Shown here: positions 1-8,214 of the stretch, piece by piece | How the letters are laid out: each line of letters starts with the position of its first letter | Position numbering within the stretch: position 1 is the stretch's first letter | Source: Micromonospora deserti | GTDB taxonomy: Bacteria > Actinomycetota > Actinomycetes > Mycobacteriales > Micromonosporaceae | DNA: 64,000 nt | Reading direction: 5' to 3' | NCBI RefSeq assembly: GCF_003236335.1 | Contig: NZ_POUB01000007.1 | Coordinates: 1-64,000, forward strand | Notes under the pieces: generated by a model | What the model saw: only the letters and a program-made list of their open reading frames with translations | The model's database searches: none | Told to the model about the DNA's origin: nothing | Program-made: the position numbers and the translations under genes

Positions 1-180
1 GTGGGGGGGGGCACGGGCAGCCCCGACGTCTACATCCGCGAGGACCGCCCTGATCGACCCACTCGACACCTGGCTCGCCACCCCGTTCATCCTGGGCCTG
101 AACGGAGCATGTCCGCCTTCTGGTCGGTCGGGCACCGGGCTCTCCGGTGGCGCTTGCGCCCCACCTTCGCGGTGTGTCGC
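1..180 (+). pseudogene. possible frameshifted C-terminal remnant of a serine recombinase
   Basis: Frame 1 near bases 16-47 reads SPDVYIRED. Frame 2 immediately after reads ALIDPLDTWLATPF. Joined across a one-base shift, this resembles the stretch after the zinc-ribbon region in large serine recombinases of actinomycete mobile elements (a 'VYVRED...LDAWLA' pattern, recalled from the family). Neither frame continues as a convincing protein, and the segment starts at the window edge. If right, it is the decayed tail of an integrase. Alternatively it is random similarity in noncoding DNA. Confidence 0.3.
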
Positions 181-241
181 TGAGAACCGTGAGAGCGACT
201 TCTCATCCGGGTCTCATCTACAGCCGGCTACCGTGCGGGGT

Positions 242-919
242 ATGCGTCTGTTGGTGGTCGAGGACGACGTGAAGATGGCGGCCCTGCTCAAGCGCGGGCT
301 TGAGCGCGAGTGTTACGCCGTGGATGTCTCGTCGACCGGGACAGAGGCCTTGTGGGCCGCGCAGGAGTTCCCGTACGGCGGCGTGGTGCTGGATGCGATG
401 ATCCCGGCACCGGACGGGTTCGAGGTGTGCCGGCAGTTGCGGGAGATGGGCAAGTGGATGCCGGTGATCATGCTGACCGCACGCGGCGCAGTCGGCGACC
501 GGGTCCGAGGGCTCGACGCGGGCGCCGACGACTACTTGCCGAAGCCGTTCTCGTTCGCTGAGTTGTTCGCCCGGCTGCGGGCGCTGCTGCGCCGTGACCC
601 TGGTGAGCGGCCGACCGTCCTGGCCGCCGGACCCCTGCGGCTGGACCCGGCCAGCCGGGAGGTGCGCCGGGGCGGGGTCCCGATTACGCTCTCGGCGCGC
701 GAGTTCTCCCTGCTGGAGTTGTTGCTGCGCCGTAAGGGTGAGGTGCTCAGCCGCACCGCGGTCCTCGAGCATGTGTGGGACTTCGCCTACGACGGTACCT
801 CCAATGTGGTGGACGTCTATATCCGATACCTGCGCGACAAGATCGACCGGCCGTTTGGCCGGAGCGCGATCGAGACCGTGCGGGGCGCCGGCTACCGGCT
901 CCGCGCCGATGGCGGCTGA
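242..919 (+). CDS. OmpR/PhoB-family response regulator
   Basis: Two-component response regulator of about 225 residues, the normal family length. The receiver domain has the acidic pair EDD at residues 7-9, the phospho-acceptor in VVLDAMIP (Asp51) and the conserved Lys in YLPKPFS. A C-terminal winged-helix DNA-binding domain follows (SAREFSLLELLL, then the typical GAGYRL near the end). The start at ATG 242 matches the usual beginning MRLLVVEDD. A GTG at 233 would add three residues. It overlaps the downstream kinase gene, so the pair is cotranscribed and the kinase is its likely partner. The signal sensed cannot be told from the sequence. Confidence 0.92.
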   Translation: MRLLVVEDDVKMAALLKRGLERECYAVDVSSTGTEALWAAQEFPYGGVVLDAMIPAPDGFEVCRQLREMGKWMPVIMLTARGAVGDRVRGLDAGADDYLPKPFSFAELFARLRALLRRDPGERPTVLAAGPLRLDPASREVRRGGVPITLSAREFSLLELLLRRKGEVLSRTAVLEHVWDFAYDGTSNVVDVYIRYLRDKIDRPFGRSAIETVRGAGYRLRADGG

Positions 920-2306
920 TCGCATGGCGCCGCGCGCGTTCTCGTTGCGGGTACGCCTGGCGGCTCTGGCGGCTCTGGGGTCGGTCATCGTGCTCGGGAT
1001 CGGCTCCCTGCTGCTCTACCAGGACCTGAGCCACCAGCTGAGCATCGCGATCACCAACGAACTCGCGGTGGCGGTGGACGACCTTGCCGGTGGCGCCCCA
1101 CCGGTCGATTCCGCCCTGGTCACCGCCCAGTTGATTGACCTGTCCGGCGAGGTGCGGGCGCCGGCCGGCGAGCCCCCGCTGCTCACAGCCGAGGAACTCG
1201 CCGAGGTCAGCCGGGGCCAGATCGTGGTCGATCGACCGGTGCCCGGCATCGGGAAGGACGCGCGTCTGCTGGCCCGCCGTCTCGGGCAGAGCGGCGGGGA
1301 GCAGGTCGTGGCTGTTGGGGCGACGAGCACGGCGTCGCTCACCCACGCCCGCGGCCGGCTGGTGCTGGTGCTCGCCCTGGCCGGGCCGGTGCTGACGGTC
1401 GGCGTCGCGGTCGCCGCCTGGTTGCTGGCCGGGGCGGCGTTGCGCCCGGTGCGGTGGATGGCTGGCGAGGCGGCGACCATCTCCGCCGCCCAGGTCGGTC
1501 GGCGGCTGCCGCAGCCACCGGGTGGCGACGAAGTCGCGCAGCTCGGCCGGACTCTCAACGACATGCTGGCGCGAATCGAACGGGCCATCACGCACGAGCG
1601 GGCCTTCATCGACGATGCCGCGCACGAACTGCGTACACCTATTGCCGTACTGAGGGGTGAGATCGAGCTCGCGGCGCACGAGCCGGATCTGCCGCCCCCG
1701 GTGGCGGAGAGCCTGGCCAGTGCGCTGGAAGAGACCGATCGGTTGGCCCGCCTGACCGAGAACCTGCTCACCCTGGCCCGGGCCGACGCTGGCCAGCTCG
1801 CCCCTGGTGATGCCACCACCGACCTGGTCGCCGCCGCCCGGACCAGCGTGCGCCGGGTCCCGCTCGCCGACGGGATCAGTATCGAGGTGCGAAGGCAACC
1901 AGGCCCGAGCTGCCAAGAGCGGGAACCCGTGCTGGTGCGCGGCGAGCAGGAGTGGACCGGCCACATCGTACGCAATCTCGTCGGCAACGCCGGCCGGTAC
2001 GCGCGGAGCCGCATCCTGCTGACGGTCACGCCGGAGGGTCGGTACGTCCGGCTTGTCGTCGCCGACGACGGTCCGGGATTCCCGCCCTCGGTGCTGCCAC
2101 GGGCGTTCGACCGGTTTGCCCGGGCGGACGACGCTCGCGGCCAGCCCGGCGGGGCCGGCCTCGGCCTGGCCATCGTCGCCTCGCTCACCCGCGCGCTGGG
2201 GGGTCGCGTGACCGCTAGTAACGGGGCGCCACTCGGCGGCGCTCGGGTTGAGGTCGAGCTTCCACTGGCGTCTCATCCTGGTCTCATGGGCCGCGACGCA
2301 TGCTGA
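909..2306 (+). CDS. membrane sensor histidine kinase (HAMP-HisKA-HATPase)
   Basis: Partner kinase of the preceding regulator. An N-terminal membrane segment (about residues 18-40) is followed by an extracellular region of roughly 110 residues, a second membrane segment (about 155-180) and a HAMP linker. The H-box is HELRTP with the phospho-accepting His near residue 239. The N-box region (VRNLVGNAGRYA) and G-boxes (DDGPGF, GGAGLGLAI) complete the ATPase. ATG 909 overlaps the regulator by 11 bases. ATG 924 is an equally possible start, five residues shorter. No known ligand-binding domain was recognised in the extracellular loop. Confidence 0.9.
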   Translation: MAADRMAPRAFSLRVRLAALAALGSVIVLGIGSLLLYQDLSHQLSIAITNELAVAVDDLAGGAPPVDSALVTAQLIDLSGEVRAPAGEPPLLTAEELAEVSRGQIVVDRPVPGIGKDARLLARRLGQSGGEQVVAVGATSTASLTHARGRLVLVLALAGPVLTVGVAVAAWLLAGAALRPVRWMAGEAATISAAQVGRRLPQPPGGDEVAQLGRTLNDMLARIERAITHERAFIDDAAHELRTPIAVLRGEIELAAHEPDLPPPVAESLASALEETDRLARLTENLLTLARADAGQLAPGDATTDLVAAARTSVRRVPLADGISIEVRRQPGPSCQEREPVLVRGEQEWTGHIVRNLVGNAGRYARSRILLTVTPEGRYVRLVVADDGPGFPPSVLPRAFDRFARADDARGQPGGAGLGLAIVASLTRALGGRVTASNGAPLGGARVEVELPLASHPGLMGRDAC

Positions 2307-2310
2307 ACCC

Positions 2311-2685
2311 GTGGCAGGAGAACGGGGAGTCGTGCTCGTGGTCGAGGACGACCGTAAGCTCGCTCGGATCGTGGTACGCATGCTGGAGCGCGCCGGCTAC
2401 CGGTGCGTGACCGGAGCGTCGGCGGACCAGGCGTTGCGGGCGGTCGACGAGCACCACCCGGACGCGATCGTGCTGGACGTGATGATCCCCGGACCTACCG
2501 GCATCGAGGTGTGCCGGCACCTGCGGGCTGATGGCTGGGTGGGCGGCGTCATCATGATCAGTGCCCGCAGCAGCCCGGCCGACCGGGCCACCGCCACCGC
2601 GGCTGGAGCCGACGCTTTCCTCGGCAAGCCGTTCCCGCTGGCCCAGCTAGTGTCCACGGTCGACAACGTCGTCCGGCCTCACTAG
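2311..2685 (+). CDS. single-domain response regulator (receiver only)
   Basis: About 124 residues containing only a receiver domain: VEDD near the start, phospho-acceptor Asp in VLDVMIP (about residue 56) and the conserved Lys in GKPFPLAQ. There is no output domain. It begins four bases after the kinase stop, so it belongs to the same operon and may act as a phosphate sink or second target of that kinase (inference). Starts at GTG 2311 or GTG 2332 are possible; an AGGAG at about 2316 would suit the latter. Confidence 0.82.
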   Translation: MAGERGVVLVVEDDRKLARIVVRMLERAGYRCVTGASADQALRAVDEHHPDAIVLDVMIPGPTGIEVCRHLRADGWVGGVIMISARSSPADRATATAAGADAFLGKPFPLAQLVSTVDNVVRPH

Positions 2686-2858
2686 CTCTCGGTCGCGGCT
2701 CAGGAGGAGATCAGTCAGTAAGTAGACAAGTCGGACTTGGGGTGCGCCGGGGCCCCTAGCCAAGAAGATGGTCGATCAAGGGGCGGTTGGCGTGATCAGC
2801 CGGGGTGCGCTCGTCACGGGTTAGAGATCAAGTTAGGCGTAGTCGGCCTGCAGCGAAC

Positions 2859-2891
2859 GCTGGGGGCGCTCCGAGGCGGAGCGCCCCCAGC
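2859..2891 (-). terminator. strong hairpin terminator of the carbonic anhydrase gene
   Basis: Perfect 14-bp inverted repeat at 2859-2872 and 2878-2891 with a 5-base loop. It begins ten bases beyond the stop codon of the leftward carbonic anhydrase gene. There is no U-run, as usual in high-GC actinobacteria. Confidence 0.8.
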
Positions 2892-2900
2892 GGCCTGCGG

Positions 2901-3680
2901 TCACTGGACGATGATCTCCACTCGACCGGAGTCGAGGGCGTAGCGGCCCCCGACCACCCGCAGCTTTCCGGACTTCACTGCGGCGCCGATCACAGGATTG
3001 GTACGCAGCTTGGCGACGACGTTGGCCACGTGCTGCCGTACCGCATGGTCGACCAGGTCGCCACCGTTTTCTTTGACCTTCTCCACCGCTGGCCGGATCG
3101 CGTCGATAATCGAATCCAGGTCGGTGCCGGTGGGCTCGCTGTGCTTTTCGACGGCCTCCACGGCGGCGGTGACCGCGCCACACTTCTGGTGGCCGAGCAC
3201 GAGGATCAACGGCGCCCCCAGTTCTTGTACGGCGTATTGCATGCTGCCCACCGTCACCGGATCGGGGATATTGCCGGCGTTGCGTTCGACGAATAGGTCG
3301 CCGAGGCCGCGATCGAAGACCAGCTCCGGGGCGACCCGGGAGTCGGAGCACGTGAGGACCTGGGCGAACGGGTGCTGACCCTGCGCCAACTCGGCGCGGA
3401 TCCCAGGGCTGAGATTCGGGTGCTCGAACTGGCCGCTGACAAACCGCGCGTTGCCCTCGAGGAGCCGGTCGAGTGCCTCCTCCGGTGACGTGACCGGCTT
3501 CTCCTTGTGGGAAACCGGATTCGTGGTCGAGGCGGCGCTGCCAGCGCTCGTGCCGCCCGAGTCGCCCGAGCCGCAACCGGCCAACGCGGCCGCGCTGCCG
3601 GCGCTGCCCACGAGTAGGCCACCGAGGCGTAGCAGATTCCGGCGATTGAGTGCCAGAGATTGGGAAGTGGTGTTGACCAT
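2901..3680 (-). CDS. exported lipid-anchored beta-carbonic anhydrase
   Basis: Interconverts CO2 and bicarbonate. Zinc-binding signatures of the beta class are present: CSDSR (first Cys with the Asp-Arg dyad) and HQKCG (His and second Cys). The N-terminus carries a twin-arginine-like stretch (NRRNLLRLGG) and a lipobox LAGC near residue 35, so the enzyme should be exported and lipid-anchored on the outer membrane face. A low-complexity Gly/Ser linker follows. Length 259 residues: a normal catalytic domain plus about 65 residues of export signal and linker. Monocistronic, with its own terminator. Confidence 0.9.
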   Translation of the reverse strand: MVNTTSQSLALNRRNLLRLGGLLVGSAGSAAALAGCGSGDSGGTSAGSAASTTNPVSHKEKPVTSPEEALDRLLEGNARFVSGQFEHPNLSPGIRAELAQGQHPFAQVLTCSDSRVAPELVFDRGLGDLFVERNAGNIPDPVTVGSMQYAVQELGAPLILVLGHQKCGAVTAAVEAVEKHSEPTGTDLDSIIDAIRPAVEKVKENGGDLVDHAVRQHVANVVAKLRTNPVIGAAVKSGKLRVVGGRYALDSGRVEIIVQ

Positions 3681-4034
3681 GACAAAGAACCTAACCTCGG
3701 TGTTCCACTACGCCAAGCGTCGCCAGAGTTCGGCGATCGTGATTTGAAAGACAAGATGAAAGGACGATGAGAAGTGATCTAAGATACCGCGCCAAATTCT
3801 TGGGGGATCTCAAATCTCGCCTGGTTTGTTGGTGTGCGCGAGGTGGTGCCGGACGGGTAGGTCGTCGCTGCCGATCCGCGAAGCTGGGCGAGGACGCGGA
3901 GCGCGACGACGTCCTCGCAGAGGTGCAGGGCTGGCTGAGATCGCCCACTGGGTGCCGGCATCGAGCCGCCATCCAATGTGGGATCATGGCGGCTCATGCG
4001 CGCGATCTTCGCGCCGGAGCATTTGGAGGACTGT
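3681..4034. promoter_or_regulatory. divergent intergenic region, no gene
   Basis: Separates the leftward carbonic anhydrase gene from the rightward SapA-like gene. The part around 3735-3800 is clearly lower in GC than its surroundings and should hold the promoters. I could not assign -10/-35 boxes with confidence. Small reading frames here lack coding character. Confidence 0.4.
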
Positions 4035-4493
4035 GTGCGCGGACTAGCGCGACGGCTGGCCATCTCGATTCTCTCCGCGACCGTTGCGGCGGTGACGCTC
4101 GCCTCGCCCGCACAGGCCGCGACGAATCCGTTCACCGCGGCGCAGGCATGCAACAACGACTTCGGTGGCTCGTGGGCCTACGCCAGTGATGGCCACCGGT
4201 CGATCTACGCGTCGGATGGCACCAAGGTGGGCGACGTCTACCTGATGTACAACAGCGCCAGCGGGTACAACTGTGTCGCCACCCTCAAGCGGGTGGCCGT
4301 TGGCTCGACGACCGGGGTTTCCGCCGGGATCCGGGTGGAGGGCGCCTCCTGGGTGTACGACTCTGGAAACTACAAGTACTACGCCGCGATCCAACGCCCT
4401 GCGCGGGACAAGTGCGTGATGTACAGCGGCGAGGTCCTGTACTTCACCAGCTGGGAGAGCGCTGGCCGGTACAGCTGGGGTAACTGCGGCTGA
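4035..4493 (+). CDS. SapA-like (spore-associated protein A) secreted protein
   Basis: Secreted protein of about 152 residues. GTG 4035 is chosen because GGAGGA lies four bases upstream and because it gives a clean Sec signal peptide ending at SPAQA-A. The mature part resembles Streptomyces spore-associated protein A as I remember it: the DSGNYKYYA stretch, KCVMYSGEV, and a C-terminus ending in WGNCG. Four Cys in the mature protein could form two disulfides. Its molecular function is not established. A hairpin terminator follows directly. Confidence 0.75.
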   Translation: MRGLARRLAISILSATVAAVTLASPAQAATNPFTAAQACNNDFGGSWAYASDGHRSIYASDGTKVGDVYLMYNSASGYNCVATLKRVAVGSTTGVSAGIRVEGASWVYDSGNYKYYAAIQRPARDKCVMYSGEVLYFTSWESAGRYSWGNCG

Positions 4494-4527
4494 GCTGCCC
4501 TTAGCCCGTGATCGGCGCAACGCCGAC

Positions 4528-4557
4528 GCGCGGCCGGCCCGGTCGGGCCGGCCGCGC
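4528..4557. terminator. bidirectional hairpin terminator
   Basis: Perfect 14-bp inverted repeat (4528-4541 and 4544-4557) with a minimal loop. It lies between the converging stop codons of the SapA-like gene (4493) and the leftward secreted protein (4571), so it can serve both. Confidence 0.8.
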
Positions 4558-4570
4558 TTCCTGTCACCGG

Positions 4571-5644
4571 TCAGTCGACGGTTCGCGGTGCCGTCCTGGC
4601 CGCCTCCGCGAGGGCCGCCGCCGCGCTGGCGTACGGGTTGTAGGTGTAGGTGCGGGCCACGCCGCCCGGAATCGTGAAGTACTCGGCGGACAGCTTCGCC
4701 GGGTCGCTGGCGATCTCTCCGCGGGCGGGTACGTCGTTGCCGTCGTCCCAGCCCCAGGGCGCATTGGCCGAGTTGGTCGAGCAGCTCCAGGTGCCGGAGC
4801 CGCAGTCGCCGGAGGCGTCGCCGGCGAAGGTGCCCAGGCCGGCGAACAGGCTCGGGGTGGACCGCTGCGCCCACAGGCCGTCAGCGGCGAAGATGTCGAC
4901 CAGCCGGTAGCGCACGTCGCGGTCGTTTCCGTCGCTCGGCGTCTCGGCCACGGTCGACGGGTAGTAGACCAGGCCGTCGCCGTTGATCGCGTACTGGGGA
5001 TATGCCTTCAAGCCGTGGCCTTGCGCCTCCTGCGCCGTCACCGGGTGCTCGAACGCGTCGTGCGGTGATGCCTGGAACTGTAGGGCGCCGTCGATGTTCT
5101 CGCGGCCGTCCGTCCAGGTGCTGCCGGCCGGCGTGTACGAGTAGAAGTCGCTGTGCGCGACGGTGACGGCGGCGCGCAGCACCCCGTACGTGGAGCCGTC
5201 GCGCTCGATCGCGAACAGCACGCCCTCGCCGTCGTTCTCGTGCTCGGTTTCGAAGAACGGGTGGTCCGCCCAGTCTCGAGGGTGGAAGAACAGGTACGTG
5301 ATGTACCAGTGGGTGCTTGTCTCGACGACGGAGTAGTACACGTGCGCGGCGAGCGAGGTACCGGTCTGACCGGCCCGATCCCAGTTGTTGCGTCCGTTGA
5401 GGTCGCCGTCGAAGTCAATCCTGGCGATGTAGTCGGACCGACCGCCCAAGGCGTGGGTCCCGGTGGCGTCGACGTCCTGGTAGTGGATGGGTGCCCAGCG
5501 AAGGGCGAGCTGGCTCCGGCTGACCGCGGCGCCCGCGGGCACCGGCGCCGCGAGGTGCGCCGCCGCCAGTGTCGCCACGACACCTGCCGCCGCCAGCGCC
5601 CTCGCCACCCTGGATCCTCCCGCCTTGCTGCTTCTGTCGAGCAT
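4571..5644 (-). CDS. secreted protein of unknown function
   Basis: 357 residues. ATG at 5644 is supported by GGAGGG just upstream on the minus strand, and gives a Sec signal peptide ending around residue 39 (PAGAA). The mature protein is rich in Asp, Trp and aromatic residues, with segments such as RWAPIHYQDVDATG, AHVYYSVVET and FFETEHENDGEGVLF. These suggest a soluble, possibly metal-binding beta-rich extracellular protein (inference). A Cys pair occurs in GDCGSGTWSCS. I do not recognise the family. Monocistronic, using the shared terminator at 4528. Confidence 0.7.
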   Translation of the reverse strand: MLDRSSKAGGSRVARALAAAGVVATLAAAHLAAPVPAGAAVSRSQLALRWAPIHYQDVDATGTHALGGRSDYIARIDFDGDLNGRNNWDRAGQTGTSLAAHVYYSVVETSTHWYITYLFFHPRDWADHPFFETEHENDGEGVLFAIERDGSTYGVLRAAVTVAHSDFYSYTPAGSTWTDGRENIDGALQFQASPHDAFEHPVTAQEAQGHGLKAYPQYAINGDGLVYYPSTVAETPSDGNDRDVRYRLVDIFAADGLWAQRSTPSLFAGLGTFAGDASGDCGSGTWSCSTNSANAPWGWDDGNDVPARGEIASDPAKLSAEYFTIPGGVARTYTYNPYASAAAALAEAARTAPRTVD

Positions 5645-6259
5645 GCTGCCCTCCTGCGTCCGTGGAATCGATAGACCACTATGGATCCTCACGGTCCCGG
5701 ACGCCCGGCCCGTGTCCGCCCGGCGACGAACAAATAGATGACGCTCGACAGCTGTGGTTGGTGTGCCTCCTGGCGCCCTGCTGTCCTGATGTGCGGGCTC
5801 GGGGGCCAAGCTCGCCGTGCTCCCGACCTGGCCGGTGCCGGTGCTCGCCGAGACCGTCGCCATGCTCGCCGACAGGTCCGAACTCGCCCGGCGCCGCGTC
5901 ACGATGGCTGGTGCCGTAGGGCCCTCCCGGCCTCGTTGCTCCTCGCGACCGCTGGCGCTGCCGAGCGGAGAGCGGAGCGCAAGGTGGCCGTCATGGCGCT
6001 GCTCGGCCTTCGGCGCTTGGATGCCGTACGGCCGCGGCGCGGCTCGTCACCCCCGTGGCGCGGCACAAGACGGGGAACGGTGCCACCTCGGCCATGGGGC
6101 CGTCATCCCGCTGCTTGAGTGCCTCGCCGGCGTCGGCGCCACCTGGCGCCCTCCCCAGGGGTGGCCGCCAGGTGAACGCAGTCTCTCCTCCTCGAAAACT
6201 CTGGACAAATTTGGGCTCATCGGCCAGACGTACACCGTGCGGTGGAAACGGGAAGGAAG
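5645..6259. other. 615-bp stretch without a convincing gene
   Basis: Several overlapping open frames occur on both strands but none has a ribosome binding site, signal sequence or recognisable motif. The right part (from about 6180) falls in GC content toward the promoter at 6260. Confidence 0.5.
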
Positions 6260-6288
6260 TTGACATACCTCTAAGTGCCCGCTAAAAA
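6260..6288 (+). promoter_or_regulatory. promoter of the 6366-9365 cassette
   Basis: TTGACA at 6260-6265, a 17-base spacer, then TAAAAA at 6283-6288, in a local AT-rich patch. Transcription would start near 6295, leaving a leader of about 70 bases before ATG 6366, which is preceded by GAGGAGG-like bases (GAGGAGGCC). Confidence 0.6.
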
Positions 6289-6365
6289 TTTTCACAAGAC
6301 ATTGGAGACTCTGACGGACGTCTATCGGTGCCTCCAGTGGTTCCCGAACTCACCGAGGAGGCCAG

Positions 6366-7103
6366 ATGGCCGAGGTCGTACGTACGGCACCGGACGGTGC
6401 GCGGGTTTCCGTGACGGTGCCTGCCACGGCAGGCACCCTGAAGTGGTACGGCACCATCCGATTCAACGGGCCCGACTTCCTCCGCGACTTCAGCTTCGCT
6501 GAAGCGGGTGCCCATCAGGTGATCCCGAAGAAGATCCTGCCGGGGGCACGTACCGAGGTGTTCCGCCGACGGGGCTTCGACCTCGTGGTGTACGAGGCGG
6601 CGGACCGCTCGGATGCCTGCCTGGTCATCGCTGGACCGCACAACGAGGCAACCACCTGGTTCGGCGGTCCAGCCCCGCGGCCGGCGGTGCTGAACCGGAT
6701 CACGTCGATGGTGGACTTCGCAGACTCGCCGACCGGTGCACGGCTGACCCCGCGACCCGGCGCGAATCTTCAGCAGTTTGGGACCATGGTGATCGGTTCG
6801 GATGCCCGGATGACCATCATGATCAAGGATGCCCGGCAGGTTCGGGACCAGTTGCCCACCTGGCGGGGCCTGGTGCAAGGAGAAGCCGAGGTCTGGCGGT
6901 CCCGGATGGACGTGCACGAGACGAAGGCGGCCAAGCTGGCCGGCACCCCCTTCGAATGGCGCTACACGTACGCGAACCCGACCGCCGTGTTCGACGTCGC
7001 CTTCCGCGACGAGACGCCGCCCGGCATCACCCTCAACGTCGCGGTGGACGAGGACTATGTGAACAGCATGCTGTCCGGTCTGCGCGTCACCTGGGCGGGG
7101 TGA
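6366..7103 (+). CDS. protein of unknown function, first gene of a redox/export cassette
   Basis: 245 residues with good actinobacterial codon use and a strong ribosome binding site (GAGGAGG). No signal peptide or membrane segment is seen. The N-terminal half reads like a short beta-rich domain (GTLKWYGTIRFNG). No catalytic motif was recognised. It starts the operon that continues with a thioredoxin-like membrane protein ten bases downstream, so a role in the same extracytoplasmic process is likely. Function unknown. Confidence 0.65.
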   Translation: MAEVVRTAPDGARVSVTVPATAGTLKWYGTIRFNGPDFLRDFSFAEAGAHQVIPKKILPGARTEVFRRRGFDLVVYEAADRSDACLVIAGPHNEATTWFGGPAPRPAVLNRITSMVDFADSPTGARLTPRPGANLQQFGTMVIGSDARMTIMIKDARQVRDQLPTWRGLVQGEAEVWRSRMDVHETKAAKLAGTPFEWRYTYANPTAVFDVAFRDETPPGITLNVAVDEDYVNSMLSGLRVTWAG

Positions 7104-7113
7104 CCGGTCGACG

Positions 7114-7653
7114 ATGAGCCTGCCGACCGCTCTTGCTCTCCTTTCGCTGCTGGTCTCCGCCTTCGCCGTGCTCGCCGTCGGTGCGGTGTACGCCAGACTA
7201 CGGCTGCTCGAGCGCACCGCGCTGAATCCGCACAGCGCGCTGCTCGCCGACGAGGTTCGGACGGTGCCGGCCGCGCTGTGGCCGCAGGGTGACCAGCAGC
7301 AAGCCGTGGTCCTGCAACTCAACGACAGCTGCGCGCTCTGTCACCTGGTCTGGGAAGCGGCGTCCGAGGACGCCACGATCCGCGAGGCCGCCGGTACGCG
7401 GATCATGGGACTGTTCGCCTCGTCGGAAGCGGCCAGCTCGTTCCCGGAAGCCTCCTCGGTGGAAATCGTCGTGGACGCTGACGCGTGGGCGGCCATGTCC
7501 GAGGGGTACACCCCGTGTGTCTTCCGCATCGACAACGCAGGCCGGGTCGCCGACCGCCGATTCGTCTACCGCGACACTGACCTGCCGGCTCTGCTAGCCC
7601 AGCTCGTCCCCGTACCCGAAGCCGAACCCGCCAGGAGTAGCCGTGCGCTTTGA
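7114..7653 (+). CDS. membrane-anchored thioredoxin-like protein (MauD/TlpA type)
   Basis: 179 residues: one N-terminal membrane anchor (about 1-27), then a thioredoxin-like fold facing outward. The redox pair is CALC (Cys73, Cys76) in SCALCH, and the conserved cis-Pro is in YTPCV (Pro134). A third Cys directly follows the cis-Pro. Such proteins reduce or form disulfides in exported partner proteins, as MauD does for methylamine dehydrogenase. The next gene encodes a Tat-exported protein with six Cys and overlaps this one by 11 bases, which makes it the obvious client (inference). Confidence 0.75.
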   Translation: MSLPTALALLSLLVSAFAVLAVGAVYARLRLLERTALNPHSALLADEVRTVPAALWPQGDQQQAVVLQLNDSCALCHLVWEAASEDATIREAAGTRIMGLFASSEAASSFPEASSVEIVVDADAWAAMSEGYTPCVFRIDNAGRVADRRFVYRDTDLPALLAQLVPVPEAEPARSSRAL

Positions 7654-8200
7654 CCTCATCCCCGCAATGGAGACCGCTCCGGCAGACGCAACCCCGAGCC
7701 GGATCCGCGAACTCATTCCCAACCCGCCGGCGGCACGACGAACCCTGTTCAAAGGACTGGCAGTGGCGGCGATCTCGGCGACGCTGGTGCCCTTCGACTG
7801 GGCCCTCTCCCGCCGCCAGGCCGTCGCCGCGGACGCCCCCACGTCGGAGTGGACCGATCCGCACTGCGGCGGATACGGCGTGAACTACACCGGGCAGGCA
7901 ACCAACTGGTGGTCAGGTGGCCCTTCCGAGTGTCACGGCGGCTGGCGCCGCGGCGGACGGCCGTGCAACGCCGAGAACCGCCACTGGGATGGTCACTTCA
8001 CCTACAGTTCCCCGTGGTACGAGGACGTCTGGTCGCAACGCACCACGCACTACTGCAACGGCCGGAACGCCTGGCGGTGGTCGGCACCGAGCGGCAACAC
8101 GTTCCGCTGCTCGGATGCCTGGACCCACATCTATTGGAGTGACGGGACCGACCGGGCCGACCTGACCATCGCCGTGTGCTTCGTCGGCGTCTACGGCTAG
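7643..8200 (+). CDS. Tat-exported Cys- and Trp-rich small protein
   Basis: 185 residues from GTG 7643, with AGGAG six bases upstream. A long N-region leads to a twin-arginine signal ([13 protein letters not shown]), so it is probably exported folded through Tat. The mature part (about 120 residues) contains six Cys (HCGG, ECHG, PCNA, HYCN, FRCS, VCFV) and an unusual number of Trp and Tyr. Six Cys suggest three disulfides, consistent with the thioredoxin-like neighbour. The architecture recalls the small subunit of tryptophylquinone amine dehydrogenases, but I see no convincing homology. Function unknown. Confidence 0.65.
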   Translation: MRFDLIPAMETAPADATPSRIRELIPNPPAARRTLFKGLAVAAISATLVPFDWALSRRQAVAADAPTSEWTDPHCGGYGVNYTGQATNWWSGGPSECHGGWRRGGRPCNAENRHWDGHFTYSSPWYEDVWSQRTTHYCNGRNAWRWSAPSGNTFRCSDAWTHIYWSDGTDRADLTIAVCFVGVYG

Positions 8201-8214
8201 CGAGCACGCTCGTC

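Noticed and set aside
5645-6259. Small genes in the gap between the secreted protein and the redox cassette
   Set aside because: Candidate frames overlap on both strands with no ribosome sites, signals or motifs.
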